Assembly (NCBI GenBank): GCA_963693085.1
Contig: OY856411.1
Coordinates: 66,871,001-66,935,000 of the forward strand
DNA length: 64,000 nt
Direction of reading: 5' to 3'
Source: Alisma plantago-aquatica
Lineage: Eukaryota; Streptophyta; Magnoliopsida; Alismatales; Alismataceae
The notes under the pieces: generated by a model
What the model saw: the letters and a program-made list of their open reading frames with translations, nothing else
The model's database searches: none
Told to the model about the DNA's origin: nothing
Shown here: piece after piece, positions 1 through 11,822 of the stretch
Layout of the letters: the number at the start of each line of letters is the position of its first letter
Position numbering within the stretch: position 1 is the first letter of the stretch
Translations under genes and position numbers: made by a program

Positions 1-285
1 CCTTGCGGCTGGAAACCTGTGGTCATGTCGATGGTATCGACAGCAACAAATATTCATTTTTCCTGAAATTGCAACACAAAACCACATAAGCCAAAATAAA
101 ACATATTGTTAAAATAATTTATGAACAAAATACCAAAATAAGGGAGATTTGACATAGATAAGGATCATAGACCAAAGTAAATGAATTATGTAATATTAAC
201 CACCAAAATGACCAATAAATGCATAAAACACAAGTAAAACCAGTCTATAAATGTGACTCAAAATCATCACATCAAACTGCTTCAT
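1..285. other. AT-rich sequence of unknown origin left of the retrotransposon array
   Basis: No ORF or known element was recognised here. The sequence is A-rich and runs into the first family A LTR. Clear similarity to the other A LTRs begins at about 279-290 and might begin as early as 250, so the left part of LTR1 is missing. The first 285 bases are therefore either the sequence that replaced it or the end of another element. Confidence 0.5.
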
Positions 286-1857
286 CATGGAACTGCCATT
301 GTGCGGGTCTGTCTTGTGGCCAACTACTGCAAGGGAAGGGCCTAGGGACGATAGCCCTGGGCCGTTAGATCCTGGATTTGCCTTGACCAGGATCAATCGG
401 AGGGCCACAAGGAGTTGGCTCCACTCACAACCCTATGGACTAGTAAAGCCCAAGCGGCCATAGAAAGCACGCCACGTCAACCCAGGGTCCCTCTATGGTA
501 GGGTGTGCCTGCAATCTTGGGAGGTGATGTTGGCCCTTGATCCTGTAGATGACGGTCGAGATCCTCTGCATAATCAAGGGTATGTTGCTTGGTCTCACTA
601 TAGTTTTACTTATAATCTTCTAAAATCGATATCTCCCAATTCCTTTGGCAAAATATACAAAATTATATACCAAATTGATCCTTTCAAAAAGATCTACACA
701 ATTGACTAGGGTTCAGGGTCTAATTCCATTTTATGTTCTCTGTTTTCCCAAAAGATGCATACTTTGATCATTCGGAGTATAGTTGATTTATGATTTTGAT
801 GCAAACTTGGATCTTGATTGCTCAATCTACATTATTATTCTTAAATCAACACCTGTGATGTATACTTGAACTAAATGAAGGTCCTAATCTCCCTATTGTT
901 CATAAATGACTCCTTTTTATACATATGTTCTTAGTTTGGACTTTTGTGATGAACTTTGCTCAAGATTTCCAATCTTGCTTCTAATGGACTTTAAGCTAAT
1001 CTTATTATGTGTTTCTGATGACTTAATATTGCTGATCTAAATCATCTTTTAGATCAAGACATCTTGACTCAATGAATCATGATCTAGGGTGGTCTATTGT
1101 GAGTCTTTTGACTCTAGAATGCATGTAAATACCTTAAACATTAATATGATCATAGAAAGTGCATGGAACGTCATAATGGCATGACACTTGAACCACACCC
1201 ACATGATGGAATCTAAATAAGTATAAGGTCATCAAATGTACTAATAAGAAACTTGTAACCTAACTTGTCCAAAACCCTTAAAATGAAGATAATTATGGTT
1301 AATGATGATAATCTAATGCATGTATACAATCTTGTTGTAAATCAATTTGGCATGTGGCTAGATGATGAAGGATTAGTTAGGTTATGAATCTCTGAATCAG
1401 GTACGGGCCTTATCTAGTTATATGACTAGATTTCTTGTTTGAAATGATATGCATTGTATGCTTGTCTGTTTACTTGCTCAATATTTCCATGTAGTATTTC
1501 TATGTCTTACTCGATGTTTGCCTTTTCGATTTTATAACTTGAACATATATATATATACATATATATACATATATATATAGAACTCCATTATAATATTGTT
1601 TATAAAGGGTAATATTGTTTATAAAGGGTTAGCCCTTGGCTATGGCCTTGAGGTCCCTCTCGTATAAAAGGGTTAGCTAATATTGAGCACCCTTACAGAC
1701 TCTTCTGATAGGAAGATGGTCAAAGGCATTATACATGCTTGATATTGTTGGTATAATGGAGTGAAATGACATAAAATATGGTTTCCCATTTTATTAAACA
1801 ATCAAGTTGTTTATTCTTGTTCGTTAAATCTTGAAATCTTTTCAAATTATGCAAGCT

Positions 1858-1896
<39 letters not shown>

Positions 1897-2250
1897 GTAT
1901 GTATGTATCTTCTGCCCCATACTTAGCACCTCGTGTGTTGACCCATTTCTCGTATGTTGTTTTTAGGTTCAGAGATGGCTAGAAGGATGATGGTCTTGGT
2001 TAGATATGCTAGGTGTACTTATTGTAAGATCCAGATATAGTGTACATGAGCAGACTTGTACAATGTGACTCTTGAATATGTAATTCAAGTCTTATAATGC
2101 AATAATGTTGCTTAATATATCTTGTTGATTGTTGAGATCATTTTGGTTCTTGTATCTTGTTATCTGTTTATGTATGCTTAGCATTTGACTCTTCTACATT
2201 TGTACTTTGGTATTTGTTTGGTTCATGGGACTGGGATTCTGGTTCTGTGA
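286..2250 (+). repeat. Family A LTR1, 5'-truncated
   Basis: Collinear with LTR2, LTR3 and LTR4 from the GGGTCTGTCT region to the GGGATTCTGGTTCTGTGA end. It lacks roughly the first 0.9 kb seen in LTR2. A TATA box (TATAAAAG, 1673-1680) lies in a conserved block that starts GGTCCCTCTC. A short AATATTG...AAAGGG segment is tandemly duplicated at about 1591-1630. An AT microsatellite is at 1859-1911. Confidence 0.85.
1673..1680 (+). promoter_or_regulatory. Family A LTR1 TATA box
   Basis: TATAAAAG follows the conserved GGTCCCTCTC block. The same TATAAAA string occurs at the equivalent place in LTR3 (28773) and LTR4 (33141), which supports a U3 core promoter. It is absent from LTR2, where a microsatellite occupies the position. 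Confidence 0.6.
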
Positions 2251-4389
2251 AAAATGGTATCAGAGCATGAACAATAATTACACCAAACAATACACACATG
2301 AAAGACAAACTAAATTCACCATACATCTCAACACTAGAAACTTAATAAGATGTCCTTTGTGGACTAAGTTGACTTAGACTCTAGGTTAGAATCTAGATGT
2401 TATAGAACTAGGTGTAAACTTGTGTGATTTACCTCCCTAGACATATGCTTGCGACATCTGCTTAGGACATCTACACAGGTGTTCACCATGTTCTTGCTAG
2501 TCCTCTAGGTTTCATGGTACTAGACATCCTCATGAGTGTGGTAACTTGTTTTGGTTTTGGTTTTATTTGAATGGAGTATGGTGGTTTTCATTGCCTGTTT
2601 AAACATTGAAGAGAAAACATATTTCAAGTATTTTTATATGTACATATGAAAAATGTTACCACACACAAAAAGGCAGTGAGTTTCCATGCAACCTAGGAGA
2701 ATGAGAGTAACATCAAGTCTAGATGAGACACTTTAGATGATAGTGATCATCTCTAGAATTGTCTAGAGCCATGATATAGGTTAGGCAAGTGAGTAACCTA
2801 GAAACCTAAGATGATGATAATGATATTGATGATGATGTTGATATTGATAAGACCTAAGTTTGTCATTAAGACGGCCAAGTAGTTTGATGACATGAAATAA
2901 GTTTGACCATGCAACCCTAGCTAGACCCAGCACCATGTTGATACATATGACTTGAATCATGTCCTAAACATAGCTAGTGGGTTGGCATGTTTGCTTGTAC
3001 CTAGTCCTTTGCATGTTGAGATATCATATGTGACATATAGTTTGAGACCAACATGGGCCTCGATCTCTTTACAAAGGAGGACCTCTAGCATGGGATTTAT
3101 GAATAGGGTGACCTTTTGATATGAGTTGACCCACCTCGAGAGAAGGTTAGAGCACCTAAACTCCAAAATATTTGAAATGTTGAAAAATATGAATGATGAA
3201 ATACATGATGATGAGCCCCTAGCTAGACTACTTCTGAGTATATGAGTTGAGTGACCTAGTGTTTCGTTCCTTGAAAGTGTTGAACCCTAGATTTCCTATG
3301 AAAATAGTTTACCCTAGAGAAAGATGCAATTTCAAATTTGATGCTTGCTATATACGCGAGGGAGCTGTCCCAAGACCCTAAGATGATGTACATGATGTGT
3401 GATATCCATGATGAGCCGCATACTCAGGTTAGTACTTGTATATAAAAAGGAATCTAGTGGTTACCCTTATTTCTTGGAAAATGGGTAGAAATCTTTATTA
3501 TGGGTAGAAGGTTGTGGGTAGCATGTCTTGTGGGACATATATATGTCTTAGATTGAGTGGCTTGAGTTTGTAGATCTCTTTTTAGATACAAGTGAGAAAG
3601 TTTCACCACCTCAACTTTGATGATAATGTTGTTCCTCGAATGATACTTGATACATGAAATATCTCACTTACATATAAAAAGAAATAGATATGCATGATAA
3701 GCCCCTCTCATATGATAGACATAATATGAAATCATACATTTAATAAAAGATATCTAGATATTAACTCATGAGCTTGATATAATGATGCTTAGAGGCATTT
3801 ATTTGAATATTCATGGGTAATAGGCCTAATCTCATACCTCAATGAAAAATTATTAACTCGATGTGTCAATTCTCTTGGGGTCATAACTTGAATAAACACG
3901 GTGAATAAATTTTTTAATTTTTGATTTGAAATGAAAAAAATGAACATAATTGATTAGAGTTGGTATAAATTTCGGGGAAGAAAAACATGCATGAAATCTA
4001 GAGGAAAAATATGAGATACACACTCGATGATAGTCTCGTTTGAAGTCATGACCATAAACATGTTCTCTTGAGAAATTGATAAGCATAGATTTTGATAATA
4101 CAACTTGGTCTCATATGGACTTGTTAACCAAACCTTAGTGGAGGGATACTAAGGATTGAGAAAATCTTAATTCCATGATGATGCCTTGATTTGATAGAAA
4201 AATAATTAAATATGTATATAATTGAGAGGAATACACCCTTAATGATGATAACCTATTTGTGCAACCCATTTTGGGGGATGATTTGAAACATATAGGATGA
4301 TTAATGGCATATGATAGGTGACGACTTTGACATATAAGTATGATCTTGGATGTATTTCGAGGATGAAATTTCTTATTAGGAGGGAAGGA
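2251..4389 (+). mobile_element. Family A internal region 1
   Basis: Begins with a primer-binding site (TGGTATCAGAGC, 2255-2266) complementary to the initiator-Met tRNA 3' end. It then carries the post-PBS motif CTAGGTTAGAATCTAG at 2381-2396. It ends with GAGGATGAAATTTC and a purine-rich AGGAGGGAAGGA just before LTR2. No reading frame longer than about 80 codons exists. It is about 2.1 kb and is the most complete copy of this internal region. Confidence 0.8.
4356..4389 (+). promoter_or_regulatory. Polypurine tract and end-of-pol-like motif before A LTR2
   Basis: The TTCGAGGATGAAATTTC motif followed by AGGAGGGAAGGA abuts the TGTGACAAAC LTR start. The layout matches the pol end and plus-strand primer of plant Ty3/gypsy elements. 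A similar string lies before LTR3 (26545-26580). Confidence 0.65.
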
Positions 4390-6510
4390 TGTGACAAACT
4401 TTGTTTTTCTCTCTCTTTGATTATGCTCTCCCTCACTCTATGATGATACATTATCTAGTTGGATGTCAATTTCATAGTTTGAGTGTTGTGACACTCCAAT
4501 TTGAATACCTTAAAGCTCAATTTAACAATATGTGACATCAATCAACGCGTTGAGGTTGGTATTATTATTTAATACATCATCCTCTTGAATCCATTTTTTG
4601 AACCCCATTACTGGATCTTATTTCTCTCCACTATTACTATGTTAAAGAGTATTCAATTACGAATTTGACTATGCAAAAATTGCCTTGATTGGAGCTATGT
4701 AACCAAAGTTATGGTCCATTGAAAATCTCTATTTAATGTTGGATTTTATTTTGCTTTTGAATGAAATGGGCCCCAATATGGGGGCGTGGCCCAGTAGCCG
4801 CCTCCCATTCTAGGGAAAACCCTAACATGTGTCCCATCTTGGCAGTTAGATGGTCAATCTGAGATCTGATGGCTAGGAGTATTCCCCCGCCTTTCATACG
4901 AGCCACCAGTGCGAGCTGCGTTGGCCGCCATTTACCCCCTTCATGCTCCACCAATAGCACTGTTTGATCCCCCATTTTTGTATCTAACCCTAGTTTTGTC
5001 TATAAATCTTCTTCCTTAACTCATTTCTTCTCTTGTCTCGCACTTCCCTTCTCTCTAGCTTGATTTACAAATTCATCTCCTACATTTAGCTTGTCAGTGC
5101 TACCACCAAGAAGCCCACCTGTTGAGCCATCACATTGTGAGATGGGCAGATCAACAGTTGCGTTGAACCTTGGGGATGGTGGCTAGAACCTCATTTAGCG
5201 CCCCCATTGCCACCATCACGGTATGTGTGTGACTCTGTAAAGAACCACGTCGCGGCACCGCCACTGTGTGGGTCTGTCTCATGGCCAACTACTACAAGGG
5301 AGGCTCCTAGGGACGATAGCCCTAGGCCGCTAGATCCCAGATTTGTCTTGACCAGGATCGATTGGAGGGCCACGAAGAGTCGTCTTCACTCACAACCCTA
5401 TGGACTAGTCAAGCCCAGGCAGCCACATAATGCACGCCACATGGACCCGGGGTCCCGCTATGGTCGGGTGTACGTGCAATCTTGGGAGGTGATGTCGGCC
5501 CTTGATCATGTAGCTGACAGTCGATATCATCTGCATAATCAAGTGTATGTTGCTTGGTTTCTCTATTGTTTGACTTATAATCTTCTAAAATTGATATATT
5601 GTAATTCCCTTGGCCAAAATATACAAAATTATATACCAATTTGATCCTTTTGAAAAGATATACTCAATGGACTAGGGTTCAGGGTCTAATTCCATATGTG
5701 TTCTCTATTTTTCCAAAAGATGCATACTTTGATCATTTGGAGTATAGTTGATTTAAGATTTTGATGCAAACTTGGATCTTGATTACTCAATCTACACTAT
5801 GATCCTTAAATCAGTACCTATGATGTATACTTGAACGAAATTAAGGTCCTACTATCCCTATTGTTCCTGAATGACTCCTTTTTGTACATATGTGCTTAGT
5901 TTGGACTTTTATGATGAGCATTGCTCTAGATTGCTAATCTTGGTTCTAATGGACATCCATCTAATCTTATTATGTGTTTATAATGACTTAATATTGCTGA
6001 TCTAAATCATCTTTTAGATCTATACCTCTTGACTTGATGAATCATGATCTAGGGTGGCCTATTGTGAGACTTTTGACCCTAGAATGCATGTAAATACCTT
6101 AAACCTTAATATGATCATAGAAAGTGCATGGAACATCATAATGGCATGACACTTGAACCACACCCACATGATGGAATCTAAATTAGTATAAGATCATCAA
6201 ATGTACTAATAAGCAACACTTAACCAAACTTGGCCAAAACCCTTAAAATGAAGATAATTAGGGATAATGATGAGAATATAGTGCATGTATACAATCTTAT
6301 TGTTAATCAGGTTTGGCATGTGGCTAGATGATGAAGGATAAGTTAGGTTATGAATCTCTAAATCAGGTATGGGTCTTATCTAGTTATATGACTAGCTTCG
6401 TTATTTGAAATGATATGTATTGGATGCTTGTTTTTTTTACTTGTTCAATATTGGCATGTAGTATTGCTATGTCTTACTCGATATTTGCCTCGTTGATTTT
6501 ATAAATTGAA

Positions 6511-6512
6511 CA

Positions 6513-6599
<87 letters not shown>
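6511..6599. repeat. (CA)n(TA)n microsatellite in A LTR2
   Basis: About 48 bp of CA repeats followed by about 41 bp of TA repeats. It occupies the segment that in LTR1, LTR3 and LTR4 carries the AGAACTCCATTA block and the TATA box. Confidence 0.95.
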
Positions 6600-6601
<2 letters not shown>

Positions 6602-6772
6602 AGCACCCTTATGGACCCTTCTTACAGGAAGATGGTCAAAGGTCTTATACATGCTTGATATTGTTGGTATAATGATGTGAAATGACATAAAATATGGTTT
6701 CACATTTTTTTTTAAAATTAACTTGTTTATTCTTGTTTGTTCAATCTTGAAATCTTTTCAAATTATTCATAG

Positions 6773-6773
<1 letters not shown>

Positions 6774-6857
<84 letters not shown>
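6774..6857. repeat. (TA)n microsatellite in A LTR2
   Basis: An uninterrupted TA run of about 84 bp. It is an expansion of a short TATATA tract found at the same place in LTR3 and LTR4. Confidence 0.95.
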
Positions 6858-6859
<2 letters not shown>

Positions 6860-7202
6860 TTCTACCCCATACTCAGCACCTCGTGTGTTGACCCATTTCT
6901 CCTATGTTGTTTTTAGGTTCATGGATGGCTAGAAAGATTATGGGCTTGGTGAGATATTCTAGGTGTGCTTATTGTAAGATTTAGATATAGTGTACATGAA
7001 CAGACTCGTACAATGTGACTCTTCAATATGTAATTTAAATCTTGTAATACAATAATGTTGCTTAATATATCTTGTTGATTGTTGAGATTATGTTGGCGAT
7101 TGTATCTTGTTATCTGTTCATGTATACTAGGCATTTCATGCTTCAACATGTTGCCTTTGGTATTCATTTGGTTCATGGGACTGGGATTCTGGTTCTGTGA
7201 CA

Positions 7203-8438
7203 GATGCTATCAGATCATGAATAATAACTACACCAAACATTAGTCACATGAAAGACTAACTAAATTTAGCTTACATCTCAACCCTAGAAACTTAATAAGA
7301 TGTCCTTTGTGGACTAAGTTGACTTAGCCTCTAGGTTAGAACCTAGATGTTCTAGAACTAGGTGTAGACTTGTGTAATTTACCTCCCTAGACATATTCTG
7401 CCTTATGAGTTTGGTAACTCGTTTTGGTTTTGGTTTTATTCAAATATAGTATAGTGGTTTTCATCGTCTGTTTAAATGTTGGAGAAAACATATTTCTAGT
7501 ATTATTATATGTACATATGAAAAATGTTACCACACACAGAAAGGCAGTGAGTTTCCATGAAACCTTGGAGAAAGAGATGTAACACCAAGTCCATATGAGA
7601 AAGTTTATATGATAGTGATAGTCTCTAGAATTTTCTAGAGCCATGATTTAGGTTAGGAAAGTAAGTAACCTAGAAACCTAATATGATGATAATGATATTG
7701 ATGATGATGTTGATATTGATAATATCTAAGTTTGTCCTTGAGAGGGACAAGTAGTTTGATGATGTGAAATAAGTTTGACCATGCAACCCTATCTAGACCT
7801 AGCACCTTGTTGATACATATGACTTGGATGATGTGCTAAACATAGATAGTGTGTTGGCATGTTTTCTTGTACCTTGTCTAGTGCGTGTTGAGATATGATA
7901 TGTAACATATAGTTTAAGACCAACACAGGCCTCAATCTCTTTACAAAGGAGGACCTCTAGCATGGGACGTATGAATAGGGTGACCTTTTTATATGAATTG
8001 ACCCACCTCGGGAGAAGGTTAGAGCACCTAAACTACAAAATATTTGAAATGTTGAAAAATATGAATCATGGAATACACGATGATGAGCCTCTAGCTAGAC
8101 TATTTTTGAGTATATGAGTTGAGTGACCTAGTGTGTGGCTCCTTCAAAGTATTGAACCCTAGATGTCCTATGAAAATATCTTACCCTATAAAAAGAGGCA
8201 ATTGGAAATTTGATGCTTGCTATATAGGCGAGGGAGATGTCCCAAGACCCTAAGATGATGTACATGATATGTGATATCCATGATAAGCCTAATACTCAGG
8301 TTAGTACTTCTATATAAAAAGGAATCTCTAGTGGTTACCCTTATTCTTAGAAGATGGGTAGAAATCTTTGTTACAGGTAGAAGGTTGTGGTTATCTTGTC
8401 TTGTGGGACATATATATGTCTTAGTTTGAGTGGCTTGA
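7203..8438 (+). mobile_element. Family A internal region 2, left part
   Basis: Starts with a decayed primer-binding site (TGCTATCAGATC, 7205-7216). The post-PBS palindromic motif CTAGGTTAGAACCTAG is at 7331-7346. The region stops at CTTGA, where family B is inserted. It resumes at 26034 with the same five bases, and the rejoined text matches internal 1 around 3550-3575. Confidence 0.8.
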
Positions 8439-10878
8439 TGTGATGGAGTGGACTTTTAGAATCCTAAATGTCCAATGACATAAGTGAAATCATATGGATG
8501 AGTTATATTGAGAGTTCCAAGCTCTTGACAAAGTAGGTATGTTGATGTGAGGTTGGCATAATGATTAAGACATCTCTTTCAATGCCTTTTGAGGAATCTA
8601 ATTGAATGGTCTTATATATGATTTTGGTCACCAAATTTGAGTAGAATGTAAGTTAAATTGTGATTGAGCTATGGTCTAAGTTTCATGAAGATTGGAGGAT
8701 CCTAGGAGAAGCTATTTAGGTTGAAAATTGTGAAATGATGTGCATTATCGATGGTTGATTGATCAAAGCTTAATATAAACCATGGTACATGATGTGTCAC
8801 ACACACAACTTTGATTAGGTAGTGCAAATGGTATCATCAGTGAGCCAAAGATCGGTTTGGTGTGTGGCATGTGTCTGCCCTTGGATGGGAGTGATCGTAC
8901 CATAGCAAGATCATCACATCCCTTAAACCGTTCTCAGATCATGGAGAGGGGGAAACCAGCACGTACCACACGCCCACGATCAGTGATCGTGTGATACAAG
9001 GGAGCAAGAGACGGAGCAGTTCCTTTCAGTCCATGTAATACGAAACTAGGTGAAACGAGGTGGAGTGCCTGCTCTCCATTATCCCTACACCGCAAAGTGC
9101 AGGAGGCACGATTCACTGACGTGTCGAGGAGGAGAGAACCAATCACCATCACTCACAGAGGATAGCAACATCGAGGGAGCTTCTGGAGTTGAGGAGACGA
9201 CCCTAGCCAGATTTGGATAAGGAGCTCTTCTGCCAGATTCGGTTTTATCCCTAGGAGATGAAGCCCAGCAGCACCTTGCCACGGCGACACTTGAGAACTC
9301 AACCAGCAGGCTCTGCGAGGAGGAGCTGCAATAACATCAACCTGGAGATCGGAGGCGGCGAACAGGGGAGCCGCACAGTCAGGATTCCGCCATAGCGTGG
9401 GAGACAGATCGATTAGTAAGAGGCCCCACAGTGGCAGCCATTGTCCAGGAGATGACGTGCGTTGGCGTCGGGCAGTTTGGGCGGAGAACTACCCCCCCCC
9501 CCCCCCAGTCGTGGCGGCGGCTGCAAGACACCCGAAGGCGGCGCTCGCATAGAGCCTAGGGCAGTTGTTGCTCGATGGAGTTAACCCTCGCGGCGCCACC
9601 CAGTGCTGGGTTGAGAACCCATGCAGCCACATCACCGGACTCCCAAGCAGCAGGAGGAGGAACCCACGGCAAGGAGCACAGCCCGTTCATTGCGGAGCAG
9701 ATGCCAGGTGGCGTCGCTTGTTCCAGAAACGGAACAGATGATGGACACAGGCGTTGTCGCGCAAGGGTGAGAAGAGAAAGGGGAGCGGACGGTCCAGGCT
9801 AACTCAGACCCAGTTTGTAGACCAACCAATGAACCAGAAGACCAGCTGGATCAGACCAAGTGAACCATTTCCCTCCTCAATGCCACGTGTCGACGGCCGA
9901 TTGGCCAAAAGGTAAGAAAATGCTCAGATCTTCTTTAATTCACAGTAATTAGCATGTTCATCAGAAAAATACAAACAAGGTACTAAAATTCTCAGAAAAA
10001 TGCGTAAAACAATATGGTAGCATAATATCAGGCTTTTGATACAATGATCTCAGTGATTTTTTGTTAGTTGTGAAATGCTTAATTGATAGATAATAAATAT
10101 CAAACATCGACCTAAAATTATGAGAAAATACCAGTAAATCACAAATAATATATGTAATCTATTGGATGTCAGTAATCATGATGTTGATACATGAAATCAT
10201 GTAATTTGCTTTATATGGCTAATTAGGGCTAATAACCCTAAATAAAATGTATTAAATACATGCATGCTCAATAAATGGTGAAATTTATAGAGTAGGTTTA
10301 TATCAGTAATGTGAGACTAATATGTAACTCGGATATTAGTTAGATTCATGGAATTAATTTTATACGAAGATGACCCATAATACATGTGATGAAACCCTAC
10401 TTTGAGTAATACATGTAAACTAGGGTTAATATGTCCACCCAAAAAGGATATGGAACCTAATATTCAGATAATGAACCATAATATGGAAAATGACATCAGT
10501 ATGATAAATCTAAGGCAAGAATGCAAGTAATGATGAGAATATCCTAAGGAGCTAAGTAAAGCCCTAATGAACACGATTAGGGTTAACATGAGATGTAGAT
10601 GATGAGAACCTGATGATAGTATGTGATCTTGTCTTAATCAGGTTTAACCAAGGATATAGATGACATCAGGAATATGTTGTGAATAGGATGTCTCTTTGGA
10701 AGGTACGCAATTACCTCTTACTTGGCTTATTATACAATATGCTTGTGTTATACGTGTAGTAAAATACTTGGCATATGATATTGGTTGAAATGATTGTTCA
10801 TGTATGATATGTTGCATGATTTTCCATACTTATTGCTATGAACACATGAAACATAATATATTTGTTCCATTATATCTA

Positions 10879-11054
10879 AGCACTTCAACTCTTTGGTAGT
10901 AAAGTGCTGGAAATAAGTACTTCAACTCTTTGGTAGTAAAGTACTTGGAAGTGATCCAACTCTTTGGTAGTAGATCACATTGTGAAATGATCCAACTCTT
11001 TGGTAGTAGATCATAAAGGCCTTAATGCATTCAACTCTCTGGTAGTAAATGCAT
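10879..11054 (+). repeat. Five-hairpin array with constant loop and changing stems, left B LTR
   Basis: Each unit is stem, CAACTCTTTGGTAGTA loop, complementary stem. The arms are AGCACTT/AAGTGCT (10879-10908), AAGTACTT/AAGTACTT (10915-10946), GTGATC/GATCAC (10951-10978), ATGATC/GATCAT (10987-11014) and ATGCATT/AATGCAT (11025-11054). The fifth loop has one change (CTCT for CTTT). Inside the loop ACT and AGT can pair as an inner 3-bp stem. The array lies in U3, about 145 nt before the TATA box. The function is unknown. It could be an RNA structure, if transcribed from upstream, or a set of dyad protein-binding sites. Confidence 0.9.
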
Positions 11055-11196
11055 GGATGATATAATGGAAAATGTGCTTAAAATATGTGTTCTCTTTTGT
11101 TAATGAATATCGTTGTGCAAGTATATGTTTTTCTTATATTCTTTTGTTACTGCCAAGTATATTAGTTTTATCTTATTGCCAAGATATGATGAGAGG

Positions 11197-11204
11197 TATA
11201 TAAA
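11197..11204 (+). promoter_or_regulatory. Family B LTR TATA box
   Basis: TATATAAA precedes AGACACGTAGGC in the left LTR and is repeated in the right LTR at about 25582-25589. A likely U3/R boundary lies some 30 nt downstream, near ACTCAGTACAATATTC. The exact start cannot be seen. Confidence 0.6.
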
Positions 11205-11650
11205 AGACACGTAGGCGTACTCAGTACAATATTCTTGAATATTGTGCTGACGTGTACCGCTTGTAATCTTTGTTTAGGTTGTGGTTATGCTCTTGAAGAT
11301 CCAGGATAGTGAGAGTTGTGTGGCGAGCTGATGTACATGTGGACATGTTGTCTTAAGATCCTGTAGTTTAGTGGTAGTACATGTATATGTATAGTTTTTC
11401 TGTTCAATATGTAATATCAAATGTTTTAACAATTCATGTTGTAATTATATGTTGAATGGTGAACATGTGTGTATGGTTTTATTATTGTTCATGTACATGT
11501 GCTACTGATGTACGTTCCTTCTGACTCCCTCAATTTTCTTCTTCTTAGCCTGGTGTGGGGTGTTTAAATTGGGATTCTCGCTGAGGTGAGGGTTTCAATT
11601 TGGACGTCACACATCAGATTAAGTTTTAGAAAATCTGGGGACGTCACAGG

Positions 11651-11662
11651 TGGTATCAGAGC
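11651..11662 (+). promoter_or_regulatory. Family B primer-binding site
   Basis: TGGTATCAGAGC lies two bases after the left LTR. It is the standard complement to the 3' end of plant initiator-Met tRNA, used to prime minus-strand synthesis. Confidence 0.92.
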
Positions 11663-11779
11663 ATGAACAATAGCAAAGCCTGACATTTTCTCATTATGCA
11701 ACGCAAAACTAAAGAACCTTGAACCTTAATAATCTTTAGAGTTAGATTAGTCATCTTTTAGAGACTAGATCTGACCTAG

Positions 11780-11822
11780 CCTCTAGGTTAGCACCTAGAT
11801 GTCCGAGAACTAGGTCTAGACT
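11780..11822 (+). promoter_or_regulatory. Conserved post-PBS palindromic motif, family B copy
   Basis: CTAGGTTAGCACCTAG pairs as a 6-bp stem with a 4-nt loop and is followed by GAGAACTAGGTCTAGAC. The motif starts about 130 nt after the primer-binding site, as in families A (7331) and C (17530). This position is where retroviral RNAs carry packaging and dimer signals. That function is inference only. Confidence 0.6.

Larger units (their letters stand above)
4390..7202 (+). repeat. Family A LTR2, full length
   Basis: Runs from TGTGACAAAC to TTCTGTGACA, 2813 bp. It contains a GC-richer block (about 4780-4960 and 5150-5560) shared with LTR3 and LTR4. Short ORFs there (for example 5207-5644) are not preserved as proteins between copies and are not called genes. 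At the position of the core promoter it has a (CA)n(TA)n tract instead of the TATA box. A second long (TA)n tract follows. Confidence 0.85.
8439..11648 (+). repeat. Family B left LTR
   Basis: Starts TGTGATGG and ends GACGTCACA. A GC-rich island at about 8930-9900 contains short ORFs on both strands. A 15-C run lies at 9492-9506 (8 C in the right LTR). The second half is AT-rich, with a five-hairpin array, a TATA box and a probable polyadenylation region. The GGACGTCACA string occurs twice near the end (11602 and 11639), so the terminus itself looks duplicated. Confidence 0.92.

Noticed and set aside
6723..6932. ORFs made of Tyr-Ile or Val-Cys repeats
   Set aside because: Direct translations of TA and CA microsatellites.
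10879..11054. CRISPR-like array (five regularly spaced identical 16-mers)
   Set aside because: The spacing is irregular, the units are hairpins with paired arms instead of unique spacers, it is repeated in both LTRs, and the DNA is plant nuclear.
11651..11662. tRNA gene near the primer-binding sites
   Set aside because: Only the short complement to the tRNA 3' end is present; no cloverleaf could be drawn around it.
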